From: Microbacterium sp. BH-3-3-3 | Lineage (GTDB): Bacteria > Actinomycetota > Actinomycetes > Actinomycetales > Microbacteriaceae | Direction of reading: 5' to 3' | Assembly (NCBI RefSeq): GCF_001792815.1 | Contig: NZ_CP017674.1 | Span: forward strand, 3,162,001 to 3,226,000 | DNA length: 64,000 nucleotides | In this document: one piece after another, positions 34,862-44,298 of the stretch | Numbering within the stretch: position 1 is the first letter of the stretch | Layout: each line of letters opens with the position of its first letter | Translations under genes and position numbers: made by a program | Notes under the pieces: generated by a model | Told to the model about the DNA's origin: nothing | Database searches by the model: none | Seen by the model: the letters and a program-made list of their open reading frames with translations, nothing else

Positions 34862-35353
34862 ATGGATGCCGACCACGTCGACCGGATCGTCGAGCAATGG
34901 GCCGCCGAACGCCCCGACGTCGACGCCTCACCGATGCAGATCTTCGGGCGCCTCAGCCGCATCACCGATCACCTCGAGGCCGAGCTTCTCGGCGTCTTCC
35001 GACGCTTCGGTCTGGGCGAGGGCGAGTTCGACATCCTGGCTGCCCTGCGCCGCGGCGGCGAGCCCTACGCCTGCGCCCCGGGCGAGCTCGCGCGCCACAC
35101 GATGGTGACCACCGGCGCGGTGACGAAACGCGTCGATCGGCTCGTGGCATCCGGTCTCGTCTCGCGCAGCGCGAGCGACGGCGACGGTCGCGGTCGCGTG
35201 GTCTCGCTCACCGCCGAGGGCCGCCGGGTGATCGACGAGGCCGTGGTCGCGCACGCGGCGAACGAGCAGCGCCTGCTCGCGTCGTTGACTCCCGCCCAGC
35301 GCCGCGCCCTGGAGTCGCTGCTGCGCGAGTGGGGGAGCGCTCTGGGCGTCTGA
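34862..35353 (+). CDS. MarR family transcriptional regulator
   Basis: A 163-residue winged-helix repressor. The dimer helices (QIFGRLSRITDHLEAELLGVFRRFGLGEGEFDILAALRR) precede the DNA-binding part: CAPGELARHTMVTTGAVTKRVDRLVASGLVSRSASDGDGRGRVVSLTAEGRR. MarR proteins respond to small phenolic or drug-like ligands. The gene is leaderless (TATAGT-6 nt-ATG), and the two CTTCC-N2-GGAAG palindromes in its promoter are the predicted binding sites, controlling itself and the DMT exporter. Confidence 0.93.
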   Translation: MDADHVDRIVEQWAAERPDVDASPMQIFGRLSRITDHLEAELLGVFRRFGLGEGEFDILAALRRGGEPYACAPGELARHTMVTTGAVTKRVDRLVASGLVSRSASDGDGRGRVVSLTAEGRRVIDEAVVAHAANEQRLLASLTPAQRRALESLLREWGSALGV

Positions 35354-35360
35354 GCCCCCG

Positions 35361-35405
35361 GTCCCTCCCGCGCCGCGGGCCGGGCCGGGTCGGGTCGGCG
35401 GGGAC
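35361..35405. terminator. Possible GC-rich hairpin between convergent genes
   Basis: GTCCC (35361-35365) with GGGAC (35401-35405), enclosing CCCGCG-CCGCGGG and CCGGG repeats, lies in the 51-nt gap between the MarR and hrpA stop codons. Weaker than the other terminators here. Confidence 0.3.
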
Positions 35406-38400
35406 TAGGACTTCAGGGCTTTGGCGATGCGCTGGGGCGACACGGGCTCGGCCGTGCCGAGGCGCTGGGCGAAGAGACTCACGCGCAGCTCCTCGAGCAG
35501 CCAGCGGGTCTGAACGAGGTTCGCCGGCGCGTCCGCCGGGAGGGGCATGGCACCCCCCGCCTCGACGAAGCCGGCGGCGGTCCGCTCGTACTCGGTCATG
35601 CGCTGGCGGTCGCGGCCGGGGTTGTCCGACAGGGTCTTCACCCGGTCGAGAGCACCCGCGAGGTAGCGCGGGTAGTGCTGCAGCCGGGGCAGGCCCGCGC
35701 GCGAGAGGAACCCCGAGAACAGCAGGCCCTTCAGCTGCCCCCGCACGTCGTTGAGGGCTCCGAGCAGGGTGATGGACGCGGCATCCTTCATCGCCCGCTC
35801 CACCTCGCGCTGGCCGAGCAGGATCTTCGCTGCGAGCGAGACCGTCTGGAACGTACGGTCCACCGACGCCGCCGAGAACGCGTCGCGCACCCGCTCGAAG
35901 TCGGCCCGGGTGCGCACCAGGCCCGAGGGGGTCTCGCGCCGCAGGATGTCGTCGGCCAGGGCCACGCGCGCATCCTCGATCAACGCTTTCGCGTTCTGGT
36001 ACGGGGATGCCGCGAGCGCGAGCTTCTCGTTCGCGGTGAGGTGATCGAGAACGTACGTCGCGGGGGAGGGCACGGCGAGCAGCATCAACCGGCGGATGCC
36101 GGCGCGGGTGTTCCGCGCGGCGTCCTCGGGGGTCGCCTCGACGCGGAGCGCCACGCTGTCGCCCTCGTCGACGAGAGCCGGGTAGCCGCGCACGACGCCG
36201 CCGGCGACCGGGGTGTCGACGACCTCGGTCAGCTCGTCGAGGTCCCAGGTCGTGAGCTTCGCGCGCGAGGCGAACGCGGGCGAGGCCTCGGCGACGCGTG
36301 CCGACGCGCGGGTCGAAGGGCGCGCGATGGTCGACTCGACGCTCGAGCGAGCCTTGTCGGCCAGGCGGCGCTGCAGGGCGCCGAGGTCCCGGTCGCTGCC
36401 GATCGCGCGGCCGCGGGTGTCGACCGCGCGGAACGACACCATCAGGTGACCGGGGACGCGCTCGAGCTCGAAATCGGCGGCGCTCACGCGCTGGTTGGCG
36501 ACGCGCTGCACAAGGGCGGCGAGCGAGTCGACGAGCGTGGTGCGGGGCAGGCCGTTGGCCTGCTCGGGCCCCTTCTCCGCCAGCTCGGCGCTGAACTTCT
36601 CGGCCCAGTCGGCGGCGGGCACGACGTTGCGGCGGATGGTCTTGGGCAGGGCGCGCAGCAGCGCCGTGACGAGCTCGTCGCGCATGCCCGGCACCTGCCA
36701 GTCGAAGCCGTCGGGCCGTAGCTGCGCGAGCAACGGCAGGGGGACGACGACCGTCACGCCGTCGTCGGGGGCGCCGGGTTCGAAACGGTAGGCGAGGTTC
36801 AGCGTCTGGTCGCCCTGCTGCCACCGGGCGGGGAAGGCCCGGTCATCGCCCTGCGCGCGGTCGCCGGTGAGGTCGGATTCGCGAAGGTCGAGCAGGTGCG
36901 GCGTGCGGTTGGAGGCGTCTTTCCACCAGGCCTCGAACGAGCGCACGTCGCTGACGTCGGCGGGGATCCGCGAGTTGTAGAACGCGAAGACCGCTTCGTC
37001 GCCGATGAGGATGTCGCGGCGGCGCTCGCGCTCCTCGATCTTCTCGAGCAGGCGGCGTTGTTCCTGGTTGCGACGCAGGAACGCGGTGAGCCGCTTATCG
37101 AGCACCGAGGGGTCCCACTCGCCCTCGACCAGGGCGTGCCGCACGAACATCTCGCGCGCGAGCGGACGATCGAAGCGCGCGAGCTGCACCCGGCGCCGGC
37201 CGACGAGCTCGACCCCGAAGAGCGTCACCTTCTCGTAGGCCGCGGCGGCCCCGGCATCCTTCGACCAGTGCGGCTCGCTCAGCGACCGCTTCACCAGGTC
37301 GGGGGCGAGGTCCTCCGCCCACGCCGGGTCGACGGCGGCGACCGTGCGCGCGAACAGCCGCGAGGTCTCGACGAGCTCGGCGGCCATGACCGCCGACGGA
37401 CGCCGCTTCTTCAGCCCGGAGCCCGGGAAGATCGCGAATCGCGCACCGCGCGCGCCGATGTATTCGCCCTTGGTGGGGCGGGTCTCTCCCGGTGCCTTGC
37501 GATCCTTGGCCTGCGCGACGGTGCGCGGATCCAGGATGCCGAGGTGCGACAGCAGTCCCGAGAGGATGGCGCGGTGGATGGCATCGCCGGCGGCGTGGCC
37601 CTCGGGGGCGGAGACGTCGAGCTGGGGGCCGCGTTGCGAACCTCGTCCCGATTCGTGCGAGCCGTGTCCCGAATCATGCGGCCTGGAGGGGTCTGAGACG
37701 GCCGAAAGTGGGACGGGGTTCCGCCCGCCGCGCCCGCGCCCGCCCTCACCGCCGCGCCCGCCGTCGCCGGAGCCGCGCTCGCCGCCCAGCGATCGCAGCT
37801 GCCGGTGAACGTCGACCCACTCCCGCACGCGCACGTAGTTGAGGTGCTCGCTGCGGCAGAGGCGTCGGAAGGCGCTCGAGCCGAGCTCGGCCTGCTTCTC
37901 CTGCAGGTACTCCCACAGGTTCAGCAGCGAGAGGAAGTCGCTGGTGGGGTCGGTGAAACGTGCGTGGAACCGGTCGGCCTCGTCGCGGCGCTCCTCGGGG
38001 CGCTCGCGCACGTCTTGGATCGACATGCCCGACACGATCGCCAGCACCTCGGACTGCACGTCGTTGCGGCGCGCCTCGATGAGCATGCGGGCGAAGCGGG
38101 GATCGATCGGCAGGCGCGAGATCTCGCGGCCGATCTCGGTCAGACGGGGCGTTCCCGACTCCCCGCGGGCGGGCAGCTTCACCGCGCCGAGCTCGACGAG
38201 CAGGTCGAACGCCGCCTTGACTCCGCGCGAATCGGGCGGGGTCAGGAACGGGAAGGCCTGGATGTCGCCGAAACCGAGCGAGAGCATCTGCAGGATGACG
38301 GATGCGAGGGAGGTGCGCAGGATCTCGGGTTCGGTGTACTCCGGACGCCGGGTGAAGTCCTCTTCGGAATACAGGCGGATCGCGATGCCCGGCGAGGTGC

Positions 38401-39592
38401 GTCCCGCGCGGCCCGAGCGCTGCTGCGCCGAGGCCTGCGAGACGGCCTCGATCGGCAGACGCTGGATCTTCGAGCGGTTGCTGTAGCGCGAGATGCGCGC
38501 GGTGCCGGTGTCGACGACGTACCGGATGCCGGGAACGGTGAGGCTCGTCTCGGCGACGTTGGTGGCCAGGATGACGCGGCGGCGCACACCGGCGACGCTC
38601 GAACGCTCGAACACGCGGTGCTGTTCGGCGGCGGAGAGGCGTCCGTACAGCGGCAGCACCTCGGTGGGCGCGGCGTCGTTCCGGTACGCCCCGCGGATGG
38701 CATCCGCCGCATCGCGGATCTCGGCTTCGCCGGGGAAGAACACGAGCACGTCGCCCGACGACTCCCGGTCGAGTTCGCGCAGGGCCGCCACCACGGCTCC
38801 GACCTCGTCGACGTCGTCGTCGTCGCGCCCGGGCTTGGCGGCGGGCCGGGCCGAACTCCTGACTTTCTGCGGGCCGGACGCCTGGCGGCGGCGGGATGAC
38901 GCGGCGTCCGTGCCGTCGGCATCCCCATCCTCAGGAGTTTCGCCCGCACCCTCGACGATCTCGGCCCCACCGGCCGGTCGATAGCGGATCTCGACCGGAT
39001 ACGTGCGGCCCGACACTTCGATCACCGGCGCGAGAACCGGATCGCCGCCGGGCTCGGCCGGGGGAGCGGCGAAGTGGCGCGCGAAGCTCTCGGGGTCGAT
39101 GGTGGCCGAGGTGACGATGACCTTGAGGTCGGGGCGCTTCGGCAGGATGCGGCGCAGGTACCCGAGCAGGAAGTCGATGTTCAGCGAGCGTTCGTGCGCC
39201 TCGTCGACGATGATCGTGTCGTAGCGGCGCAGAAGGCGATCGCGGTGGATCTCGTTGAGCAGGATGCCGTCGGTCACCAGCGCGACGCGCGTGTCGGCCG
39301 ACACCTTGTCGGTGAAGCGCACCTTGTACCCGACGGTGGAGCCCAGCGGCACCTGCATCTCTTCGGCGATGCGCTCGGCGATCGTGCGCGCGGCGATGCG
39401 GCGGGGCTGCGTGTGCGCGATCGAGGTGCGCCCGAGCTCGAGGCAGATCTTGGGCAGCTGCGTGGTCTTGCCCGAGCCCGTCGCCCCGGCCACGATCACG
39501 ACCTGGTGGTCGCGGATGGCGCGCGCGATCTCGTCCCGCGCGGCGCTGACGGGCAGCTCGGGCGGGTAGACGATGACGGGTTCGACAGACAC
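35405..39592 (-). CDS. hrpA: ATP-dependent RNA helicase HrpA
   Basis: A 1,395-residue DEAH-box helicase. Motif I is GATGSGKTTQLPKICLELGR near residue 35, then motif II DEAHERSLNIDFLLGYL, SATIDPESFARHF, and helicase C motifs ATNVAETSLTVPGIRYVVDTG and QRSGRAGRTSPG. HA2/OB domains and the long C-terminal DUF3418 region (from about FARTVAAVDPAWAEDLAPDLVKRS) complete the HrpA layout. HrpA-type helicases process mRNA and rescue collided ribosomes. Two non-conserved insertions are seen: an acidic/Arg linker near 215-265 and a Gly/Arg-rich stretch (GDGGRGGEGGRGRGG) near 625-660. GTG start at 39592. Confidence 0.96.
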   Translation of the reverse strand: MSVEPVIVYPPELPVSAARDEIARAIRDHQVVIVAGATGSGKTTQLPKICLELGRTSIAHTQPRRIAARTIAERIAEEMQVPLGSTVGYKVRFTDKVSADTRVALVTDGILLNEIHRDRLLRRYDTIIVDEAHERSLNIDFLLGYLRRILPKRPDLKVIVTSATIDPESFARHFAAPPAEPGGDPVLAPVIEVSGRTYPVEIRYRPAGGAEIVEGAGETPEDGDADGTDAASSRRRQASGPQKVRSSARPAAKPGRDDDDVDEVGAVVAALRELDRESSGDVLVFFPGEAEIRDAADAIRGAYRNDAAPTEVLPLYGRLSAAEQHRVFERSSVAGVRRRVILATNVAETSLTVPGIRYVVDTGTARISRYSNRSKIQRLPIEAVSQASAQQRSGRAGRTSPGIAIRLYSEEDFTRRPEYTEPEILRTSLASVILQMLSLGFGDIQAFPFLTPPDSRGVKAAFDLLVELGAVKLPARGESGTPRLTEIGREISRLPIDPRFARMLIEARRNDVQSEVLAIVSGMSIQDVRERPEERRDEADRFHARFTDPTSDFLSLLNLWEYLQEKQAELGSSAFRRLCRSEHLNYVRVREWVDVHRQLRSLGGERGSGDGGRGGEGGRGRGGRNPVPLSAVSDPSRPHDSGHGSHESGRGSQRGPQLDVSAPEGHAAGDAIHRAILSGLLSHLGILDPRTVAQAKDRKAPGETRPTKGEYIGARGARFAIFPGSGLKKRRPSAVMAAELVETSRLFARTVAAVDPAWAEDLAPDLVKRSLSEPHWSKDAGAAAAYEKVTLFGVELVGRRRVQLARFDRPLAREMFVRHALVEGEWDPSVLDKRLTAFLRRNQEQRRLLEKIEERERRRDILIGDEAVFAFYNSRIPADVSDVRSFEAWWKDASNRTPHLLDLRESDLTGDRAQGDDRAFPARWQQGDQTLNLAYRFEPGAPDDGVTVVVPLPLLAQLRPDGFDWQVPGMRDELVTALLRALPKTIRRNVVPAADWAEKFSAELAEKGPEQANGLPRTTLVDSLAALVQRVANQRVSAADFELERVPGHLMVSFRAVDTRGRAIGSDRDLGALQRRLADKARSSVESTIARPSTRASARVAEASPAFASRAKLTTWDLDELTEVVDTPVAGGVVRGYPALVDEGDSVALRVEATPEDAARNTRAGIRRLMLLAVPSPATYVLDHLTANEKLALAASPYQNAKALIEDARVALADDILRRETPSGLVRTRADFERVRDAFSAASVDRTFQTVSLAAKILLGQREVERAMKDAASITLLGALNDVRGQLKGLLFSGFLSRAGLPRLQHYPRYLAGALDRVKTLSDNPGRDRQRMTEYERTAAGFVEAGGAMPLPADAPANLVQTRWLLEELRVSLFAQRLGTAEPVSPQRIAKALKS

Positions 39593-39668
39593 AGCCTTCG
39601 AGCCTATCGCGGTGTCCGCCGTCGGGTGCCGTGCGCGCCCCCCGATGCGGGCGGAGCGCCGAGACCCG

Positions 39669-40856
39669 TCAGGGCATCGACGCCTTCTGCGCGAGGATGC
39701 GGGAGGCCGCGGCGTCCACCTTGGCCGCGAACGCGCTGTCGGCCTGCGCCCGGGCGAGCACCGCCTCTCGCATCTCGGGGTAGACCGACGAGTCGGCCGA
39801 CACCAGCAGCAGGTCGATCCCCGCCTCGACCGCGAGGGTCGCCCGGTCGGCCGGCGACCACGCCTGCACCTGCTGGGCGGCCGAGAGGTCGTCGGTCGTC
39901 ACGACGCCGTCGAACCCCACCGTGTCGCGCAGCACACCCACCACGGTGGGCGAGAAGGCGGCGGGGGCGTTCGGGTCGATCTTGGCGTAGACCGCGGTCG
40001 AGAGCATGACCACCGCGGGACCCGCGGGCAGCACGGTCGAGTACACGCCCACGTCGGCGCCGTCGGCGGTGACGAAGTCGTCGGTGACGCCGGCCGTGGT
40101 GTCGGTGTTCTCCCCCACGTGACCGAGGCCCGGGAAGTGCTTGAACGTCGGCAGCACGCCGCCGTCGCGCATCCCGTCGGCGAACGCCCCGGCCTTCGCG
40201 GCGACGGTGGCGCCGTCGTAGCCGTACTCGCGCGCGAGTTCGCCGATCGGCGGATTGGATGCCGCAGTCTCGGGGCTCGTGACGATGTCGGCGACGGGGG
40301 CGAGGTTCATGTTCACGCCCGCCTGCGCGAGCTGCGCGCCCCAGGTCGCCGCGTTCGCCCGCAGCGTGGCGTCGTCCTGCCCGCCCTGGTCGACGGCCGA
40401 GGGGATCTCGTCGAACCCCGGGCCCGAGAGCACCTGCACGGTTCCGCCTTCTTGATCGGTGGCGACCCACAGCTCGGGGTCGCCGGCGGCGACGGCCGAG
40501 GTGAATCCGCCGACGAGCGCGGCGGTCGCCTGCGTTCCGGCATCCGATCGTCCGTGCAGGAAGATCCCGCCGATGTGATCGTCGGTCACGGCGGCGAGGG
40601 TGGTCGGGTCGGCTCCGTCGACCGAGGTGCCGACCATGAACATCTGACCCACCTTGTCTTCCAGGCTGAGAGCCGCCGCCGGGTCGGGCGTGGCTGTCGG
40701 CGTCGGTGTGACCGTCGGCGTCGGCGTCGGTGACGGTGATGCCGTCGGACTCGGCGCCGGAGCCGGTGGCGGCACGCAACCGGTCAACGTCAGGGCGGTG
40801 AGCACGAGTAGGACCGCGGAGCGCGAGGCGTTCTTCACCCCCCGATCGTCTCGCAT
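39669..40856 (-). CDS. Glycoside hydrolase family 3 lipoprotein (NagZ-like)
   Basis: A roughly 395-residue exported beta-N-acetylglucosaminidase-like enzyme. The lipoprotein signal (AVLLVLTALTLTGC) is followed by a Pro/Thr/Ser spacer (SPTPTPTVTPTPT). The catalytic barrel shows QMFMVGTSVDG, ATDQEGGTVQVL, the NagZ-specific KHFPGLGH with catalytic His region, and the nucleophile in GVVTTDDLSAAQ. It would cut N-acetylglucosamine from peptidoglycan fragments or other glycans at the cell surface. The ATG at 40856 is used; GTG at 40838 would give a shorter signal and is equally possible. Same strand as the LCP gene upstream, 31 nt away. Confidence 0.9.
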   Translation of the reverse strand: MRDDRGVKNASRSAVLLVLTALTLTGCVPPPAPAPSPTASPSPTPTPTVTPTPTATPDPAAALSLEDKVGQMFMVGTSVDGADPTTLAAVTDDHIGGIFLHGRSDAGTQATAALVGGFTSAVAAGDPELWVATDQEGGTVQVLSGPGFDEIPSAVDQGGQDDATLRANAATWGAQLAQAGVNMNLAPVADIVTSPETAASNPPIGELAREYGYDGATVAAKAGAFADGMRDGGVLPTFKHFPGLGHVGENTDTTAGVTDDFVTADGADVGVYSTVLPAGPAVVMLSTAVYAKIDPNAPAAFSPTVVGVLRDTVGFDGVVTTDDLSAAQQVQAWSPADRATLAVEAGIDLLLVSADSSVYPEMREAVLARAQADSAFAAKVDAAASRILAQKASMP

Positions 40857-40887
40857 CGAGGACGCCCCCGTCTGCTCCGCCCGGGAA

Positions 40888-42126
40888 TCAGCCGTTTCCG
40901 ACGGAGCACGTGGACTGGTCGGCCTTCGACCCGCTGACGTTGCCCGGCAGCTCGACGACCTCCGGCGCCGGCGTCGCCGCCGTGGCATCCGGTGCCGGCG
41001 TCGTCTCGACGGGCGCCGGCTGCGGCTGCGACGGATCGATCTCGACGCCGCCGTTGGCTCCCGCCTCACCGGTGAGGGCGAGGGGAGCGTTCCGGGCGAG
41101 GGCGTCCCAGAGCACGGCCGCCGCCGCGTCGTCGGGGATCACGCGGTTGGTGTCGGACGGGTCGTCGACCACGGGGTACTGCACGAAGGTGACGTCGCCG
41201 AGGGGCACGTCTTTCAGCGTGTAGCCGAGCTGCGCGAGGCGCAGCGGGTCGGCCAGGCTCTCGCTCGGGGTGATGTTGTCGACGGCCGTGTTGGCCAGGC
41301 CGATCAAGGTCGCCGGGTTCGAGAGCACCTCGTCGCTGCGCAGCTTGTTGAGAAGCCGCGAGAGGTACTGCTGCTGGTTGCCGATGCGCGCGAGGTCGCT
41401 GCCGTCGCCGATGCCTTTGCGGGTGCGCAGGAACGCCAGGGCGTCGTACCCCTTCACCACGCGCAGCCCGGGCTCCCACGCGATGCCCGCGTCGTAGTCG
41501 TCGATGCCGTCGCCGCCGATGCACACCTCGACCCCACCGACGGCGTCGGTGATGTTCACGACGTTGCCGAAGCTGACCTTCGCGGCGAACGGGATCGGCT
41601 GGCCCGACAGATCCGACACCGTGTCGGCGACGCAGGTCAGGCCGCCGGCTTCGTACGCGGTGTTGATCGAGGCCTTCCCGACGCCCGACGAGACCGAGCC
41701 GTCTTCGCGCGTGCAGTCCGGGATCGCGACCTGCAGGTCGCGGGGGAACGACACCACCGTCACGCGCCGCGGGTTCGTCGAGACGTGCACGAGCAGGTTG
41801 ACGTCGTTGCGGTTGCCCTCGGCGCCGGGGTCGGTGCAGCGCTCGCCGAAGGCGTCTTTGACCTGGTCGTCGCACTCGTCGGTGCCCACGACCAGGAGCG
41901 AGAACGGCTCGTCGTAGGTGCTGAGCGACGGAGCCTGAGAGGGCGCGTCGTTGAGGGGCACCGCGGCGTCCTGAAGCCTCTGCGACAGCGACCATGCCGT
42001 GTAGCCGCCCACGACCAGCGCGGCCAGGACGATGACGGCGACCGTGAGGGCGATGATTCTGATCCACCGCCGACGAGGCGATGCCGGGCGGACCCGCGAG
42101 CGCTGGGCGGGGGGCGAGCTCTGCAT
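40888..42126 (-). CDS. LCP family (LytR-CpsA-Psr) cell-wall glycopolymer ligase
   Basis: A 412-residue membrane-anchored transferase. An Arg-rich cytoplasmic head and one helix (IIALTVAVIVLAALVVGGYTAW) precede the extracellular LCP domain: SLLVVGTDECDD, GNRNDVNLLVHVSTNPRRVTVVSFPRDLQVAIPDC with the conserved catalytic-site Arg/Asp, GKASINTAYEAGG, and ALAFLRTRKGIGDGSDLARIGNQQQYL. LCP proteins attach wall polymers such as teichuronic-type glycans or arabinogalactan to peptidoglycan. A Pro/Ala-rich tail ends the protein. ATG at 42126 has TTGACT 6 nt upstream; an in-frame TTG 12 nt earlier is possible. Confidence 0.93.
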   Translation of the reverse strand: MQSSPPAQRSRVRPASPRRRWIRIIALTVAVIVLAALVVGGYTAWSLSQRLQDAAVPLNDAPSQAPSLSTYDEPFSLLVVGTDECDDQVKDAFGERCTDPGAEGNRNDVNLLVHVSTNPRRVTVVSFPRDLQVAIPDCTREDGSVSSGVGKASINTAYEAGGLTCVADTVSDLSGQPIPFAAKVSFGNVVNITDAVGGVEVCIGGDGIDDYDAGIAWEPGLRVVKGYDALAFLRTRKGIGDGSDLARIGNQQQYLSRLLNKLRSDEVLSNPATLIGLANTAVDNITPSESLADPLRLAQLGYTLKDVPLGDVTFVQYPVVDDPSDTNRVIPDDAAAAVLWDALARNAPLALTGEAGANGGVEIDPSQPQPAPVETTPAPDATAATPAPEVVELPGNVSGSKADQSTCSVGNG

Positions 42127-42274
42127 CGGGTCAGTCAACCACGCTGACCCGCGCCCACCTGTGCGCGGCGCGTCGGGGCGACCCCGTGAGAACGGCCCCG
42201 CCGGGGGCGAGGCCGCACGCCGTCACGCACGCCGACGGGGCGACCGGTGTCCCGGCCGCCCCGTCGGTGGGGTC

Positions 42275-43447
42275 CTACTGACCGCCCTCGGTGAGCGTCA
42301 CCTCGATCGGCGTGTAGTCGCCGTCGACGGTGACCCCCTCGTCCTTCAGCTCCGACAGGGCCGCCTCGATGTACTCGTTGGAGTGCGCCGTGTCGGCGGG
42401 CTCGGTGGTGATGAGGTTCAGACCGTCCTGGTTGACGGCCTTCATCGCTCCGGCGACCGTCTTGTCCCACGCTGCGGTGTCGATCATGCCGAAGTCGCCG
42501 CCGGTCCAGATGAGCTTGTTGACCTCGTTCATCTGCCACAGCTGGTGGGTAGGGCCCACGGGGAACGCGTCGACGCCCGGCGCGGTCGCGGCGGCGTACG
42601 TGATGTCCGCGGCCTCGGTGGGGTTGTCGCGGGCGTACACCCAGCCCTTGACGACGGCCTTGAGGAAGCGCTTCGCGGCGTCGGCGTAGGCGGGGTCGTC
42701 GGCCAGTCGCTGCGTGTCGGCCCAGAGGGCATCCTGCAGCATGGCTCCGGCGGTGTCCTCGTACGAGATCACGTCGATGTCGTCCATCGTGTAGAGCTTC
42801 CCGGTGGCGGGGTCGACCGTCTCGAGCAGCTGCGCGAGCTCGTTGTAGGTCATCGCCTGGGCGGCATCCACGTCCTTGTCGAGCAGGGCGTTCATCGAGA
42901 AGTCCTGCGTCGTGATCTGCACGGTCGAGGCGTCGAGGCCCTTGTCGGCCATCGCGGCGAAGATCTCCCACTCGTTGCCGAAGCCCCACGAGCCGATGCG
43001 CTTGCCCTCGAAGTCGTCGACGCTCGTGATGCCCGAGCCCTTCCACGACACCTGGGTGGTTCCCGACTTCTGGAACACCTGCGCGATATCGGTGAGTTCG
43101 ACCCCCTGGTTCTCCATCGTGCCGAGCACCTTGGGCACCCACGCGACGGCGAAGTCGACATCGCCCGCGACGAGCGCGTCCTGCGGCACGATGTCGCCGC
43201 CCGAGGGCAGTACCTCGACGTCGTCGAAGCCCTCCTCCTGGAAGTAGCCCTGGTCGAGGGCGACGTAGTAGCCCGCGAACTGCGCCTGCGGCAGCCACTG
43301 CAGCTGCAGCTTCACCGAGGTCAGGGGCGTGAAGTCGCCCTCGGACGCCGCGGGTTCGGAGCCTCCGCCCGAGCAGGCCGACAGTGCGAGGGCCGCGACG
43401 GCGACCCCGGCGACCGCGCCGAGGGCGCGACGGGTGCTGTGTCTCAT
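42275..43447 (-). CDS. ABC transporter substrate-binding lipoprotein (NMT1/ThiY-like)
   Basis: A 390-residue binding protein of the NMT1/ThiY family, typical of importers for thiamine precursors, pyrimidines, riboflavin or ureides. The lipobox is LSAC near residue 24. The family start is VKLQLQWLPQAQFAGYYVALDQGYFQEEG, followed by GGDIVPQDALVAGDVDFAVAWVPKVLG and KRIGSWGFGNEWEIFAAM. GGAAGGA precedes the ATG at 43447. It is the last gene of the hydantoinase operon, so its ligand is probably the cyclic amide degraded by the enzymes encoded upstream. It is longer than ThiY-type proteins. Confidence 0.93.
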   Translation of the reverse strand: MRHSTRRALGAVAGVAVAALALSACSGGGSEPAASEGDFTPLTSVKLQLQWLPQAQFAGYYVALDQGYFQEEGFDDVEVLPSGGDIVPQDALVAGDVDFAVAWVPKVLGTMENQGVELTDIAQVFQKSGTTQVSWKGSGITSVDDFEGKRIGSWGFGNEWEIFAAMADKGLDASTVQITTQDFSMNALLDKDVDAAQAMTYNELAQLLETVDPATGKLYTMDDIDVISYEDTAGAMLQDALWADTQRLADDPAYADAAKRFLKAVVKGWVYARDNPTEAADITYAAATAPGVDAFPVGPTHQLWQMNEVNKLIWTGGDFGMIDTAAWDKTVAGAMKAVNQDGLNLITTEPADTAHSNEYIEAALSELKDEGVTVDGDYTPIEVTLTEGGQ

Positions 43448-43515
43448 GGATGGTCCTTCCGGTTCGGGTGGAGCGTGTCGTGGTGGTGCAGGCTCTGTGA
43501 GGACCGGGATGCCGG

Positions 43516-44298
43516 TCAGCCGGGCGGGCGCAGCGCGCCGAGGCGTCGCGCGACGACGCGTTCGAGCAGCGCGGTCACGGCGAAGAAGATGAGACCGATC
43601 GCGATACCGCCGCCCACGAAGGCCCACGCCAGGGCCGCGCGGCCCGACTTGGCGTAGGTCGCGATGGCGGTGCCGATGCCGTCGGCGGGACCGCCGAAGT
43701 ATTCGGCGACCAGGGCGGAGATGACGGCGAGCGATGCCGCGACCCGCACGCCCGTGAGCAGGTAGGGCAGTGCGGTGGGGAGGGTCAGACGCAGGAAGGT
43801 CTGTGCGCCGGTGGCGGCGGTCGCGCGGAACAGGTCGCGCTGCACGGGCCGGGTCTGGCGCAGGCCCCTCAGCGTGTTCACGAACACCGGCACGAACGCC
43901 GCGATCCCGGCCACGGCCTGCCGGCCGAACTGGCTGGAGGCCCCGAACATCGTGTTGAGGATGGGGGTGAGCGCGACGATCGGTACCACCGCGAGGGCCG
44001 CGACCAGCGGGGCGGTCATGCCGTCGACCGGTCGCCAGGTCGCGGCGAGGGCGGCGATCAGCACGGCGACGACGGTTCCGGCGAGGAGCCCCACGAGGGC
44101 ATTGGTGCCGGTGATGCCGGCGGCCTCCCACACCAGGGGGAAGCGCGCGACGAGCTCGGTCGCGACGGCGAACGGGTCGGGCAGCATGCGCGGCGCGCTG
44201 CCCGAGGCGACGAACGCGTACCAGGCGAGCAACCCCGCGAGACCCACGACGACGGGGGCGGCCAGGCGCGCCCAGCCCGGCAGGGGAGTGGCGTTCAT
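43516..44298 (-). CDS. ABC transporter permease (TauC/SsuC/ThiX type)
   Basis: A 260-residue inner-membrane permease of the nitrate/sulfonate/NMT1-type. Six helices; the cytoplasmic coupling loop is RDLFRATAATGAQTFLRLTLPTALPYLLTGVRVAASLAVI, followed by VAEYFGGPADGIGTAI. GGAGGTGG gives a strong ribosome site before ATG 44298, which overlaps the stop of a short upstream open frame. With the 45211 gene it makes a heteromeric channel for the importer. Confidence 0.92.
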   Translation of the reverse strand: MNATPLPGWARLAAPVVVGLAGLLAWYAFVASGSAPRMLPDPFAVATELVARFPLVWEAAGITGTNALVGLLAGTVVAVLIAALAATWRPVDGMTAPLVAALAVVPIVALTPILNTMFGASSQFGRQAVAGIAAFVPVFVNTLRGLRQTRPVQRDLFRATAATGAQTFLRLTLPTALPYLLTGVRVAASLAVISALVAEYFGGPADGIGTAIATYAKSGRAALAWAFVGGGIAIGLIFFAVTALLERVVARRLGALRPPG

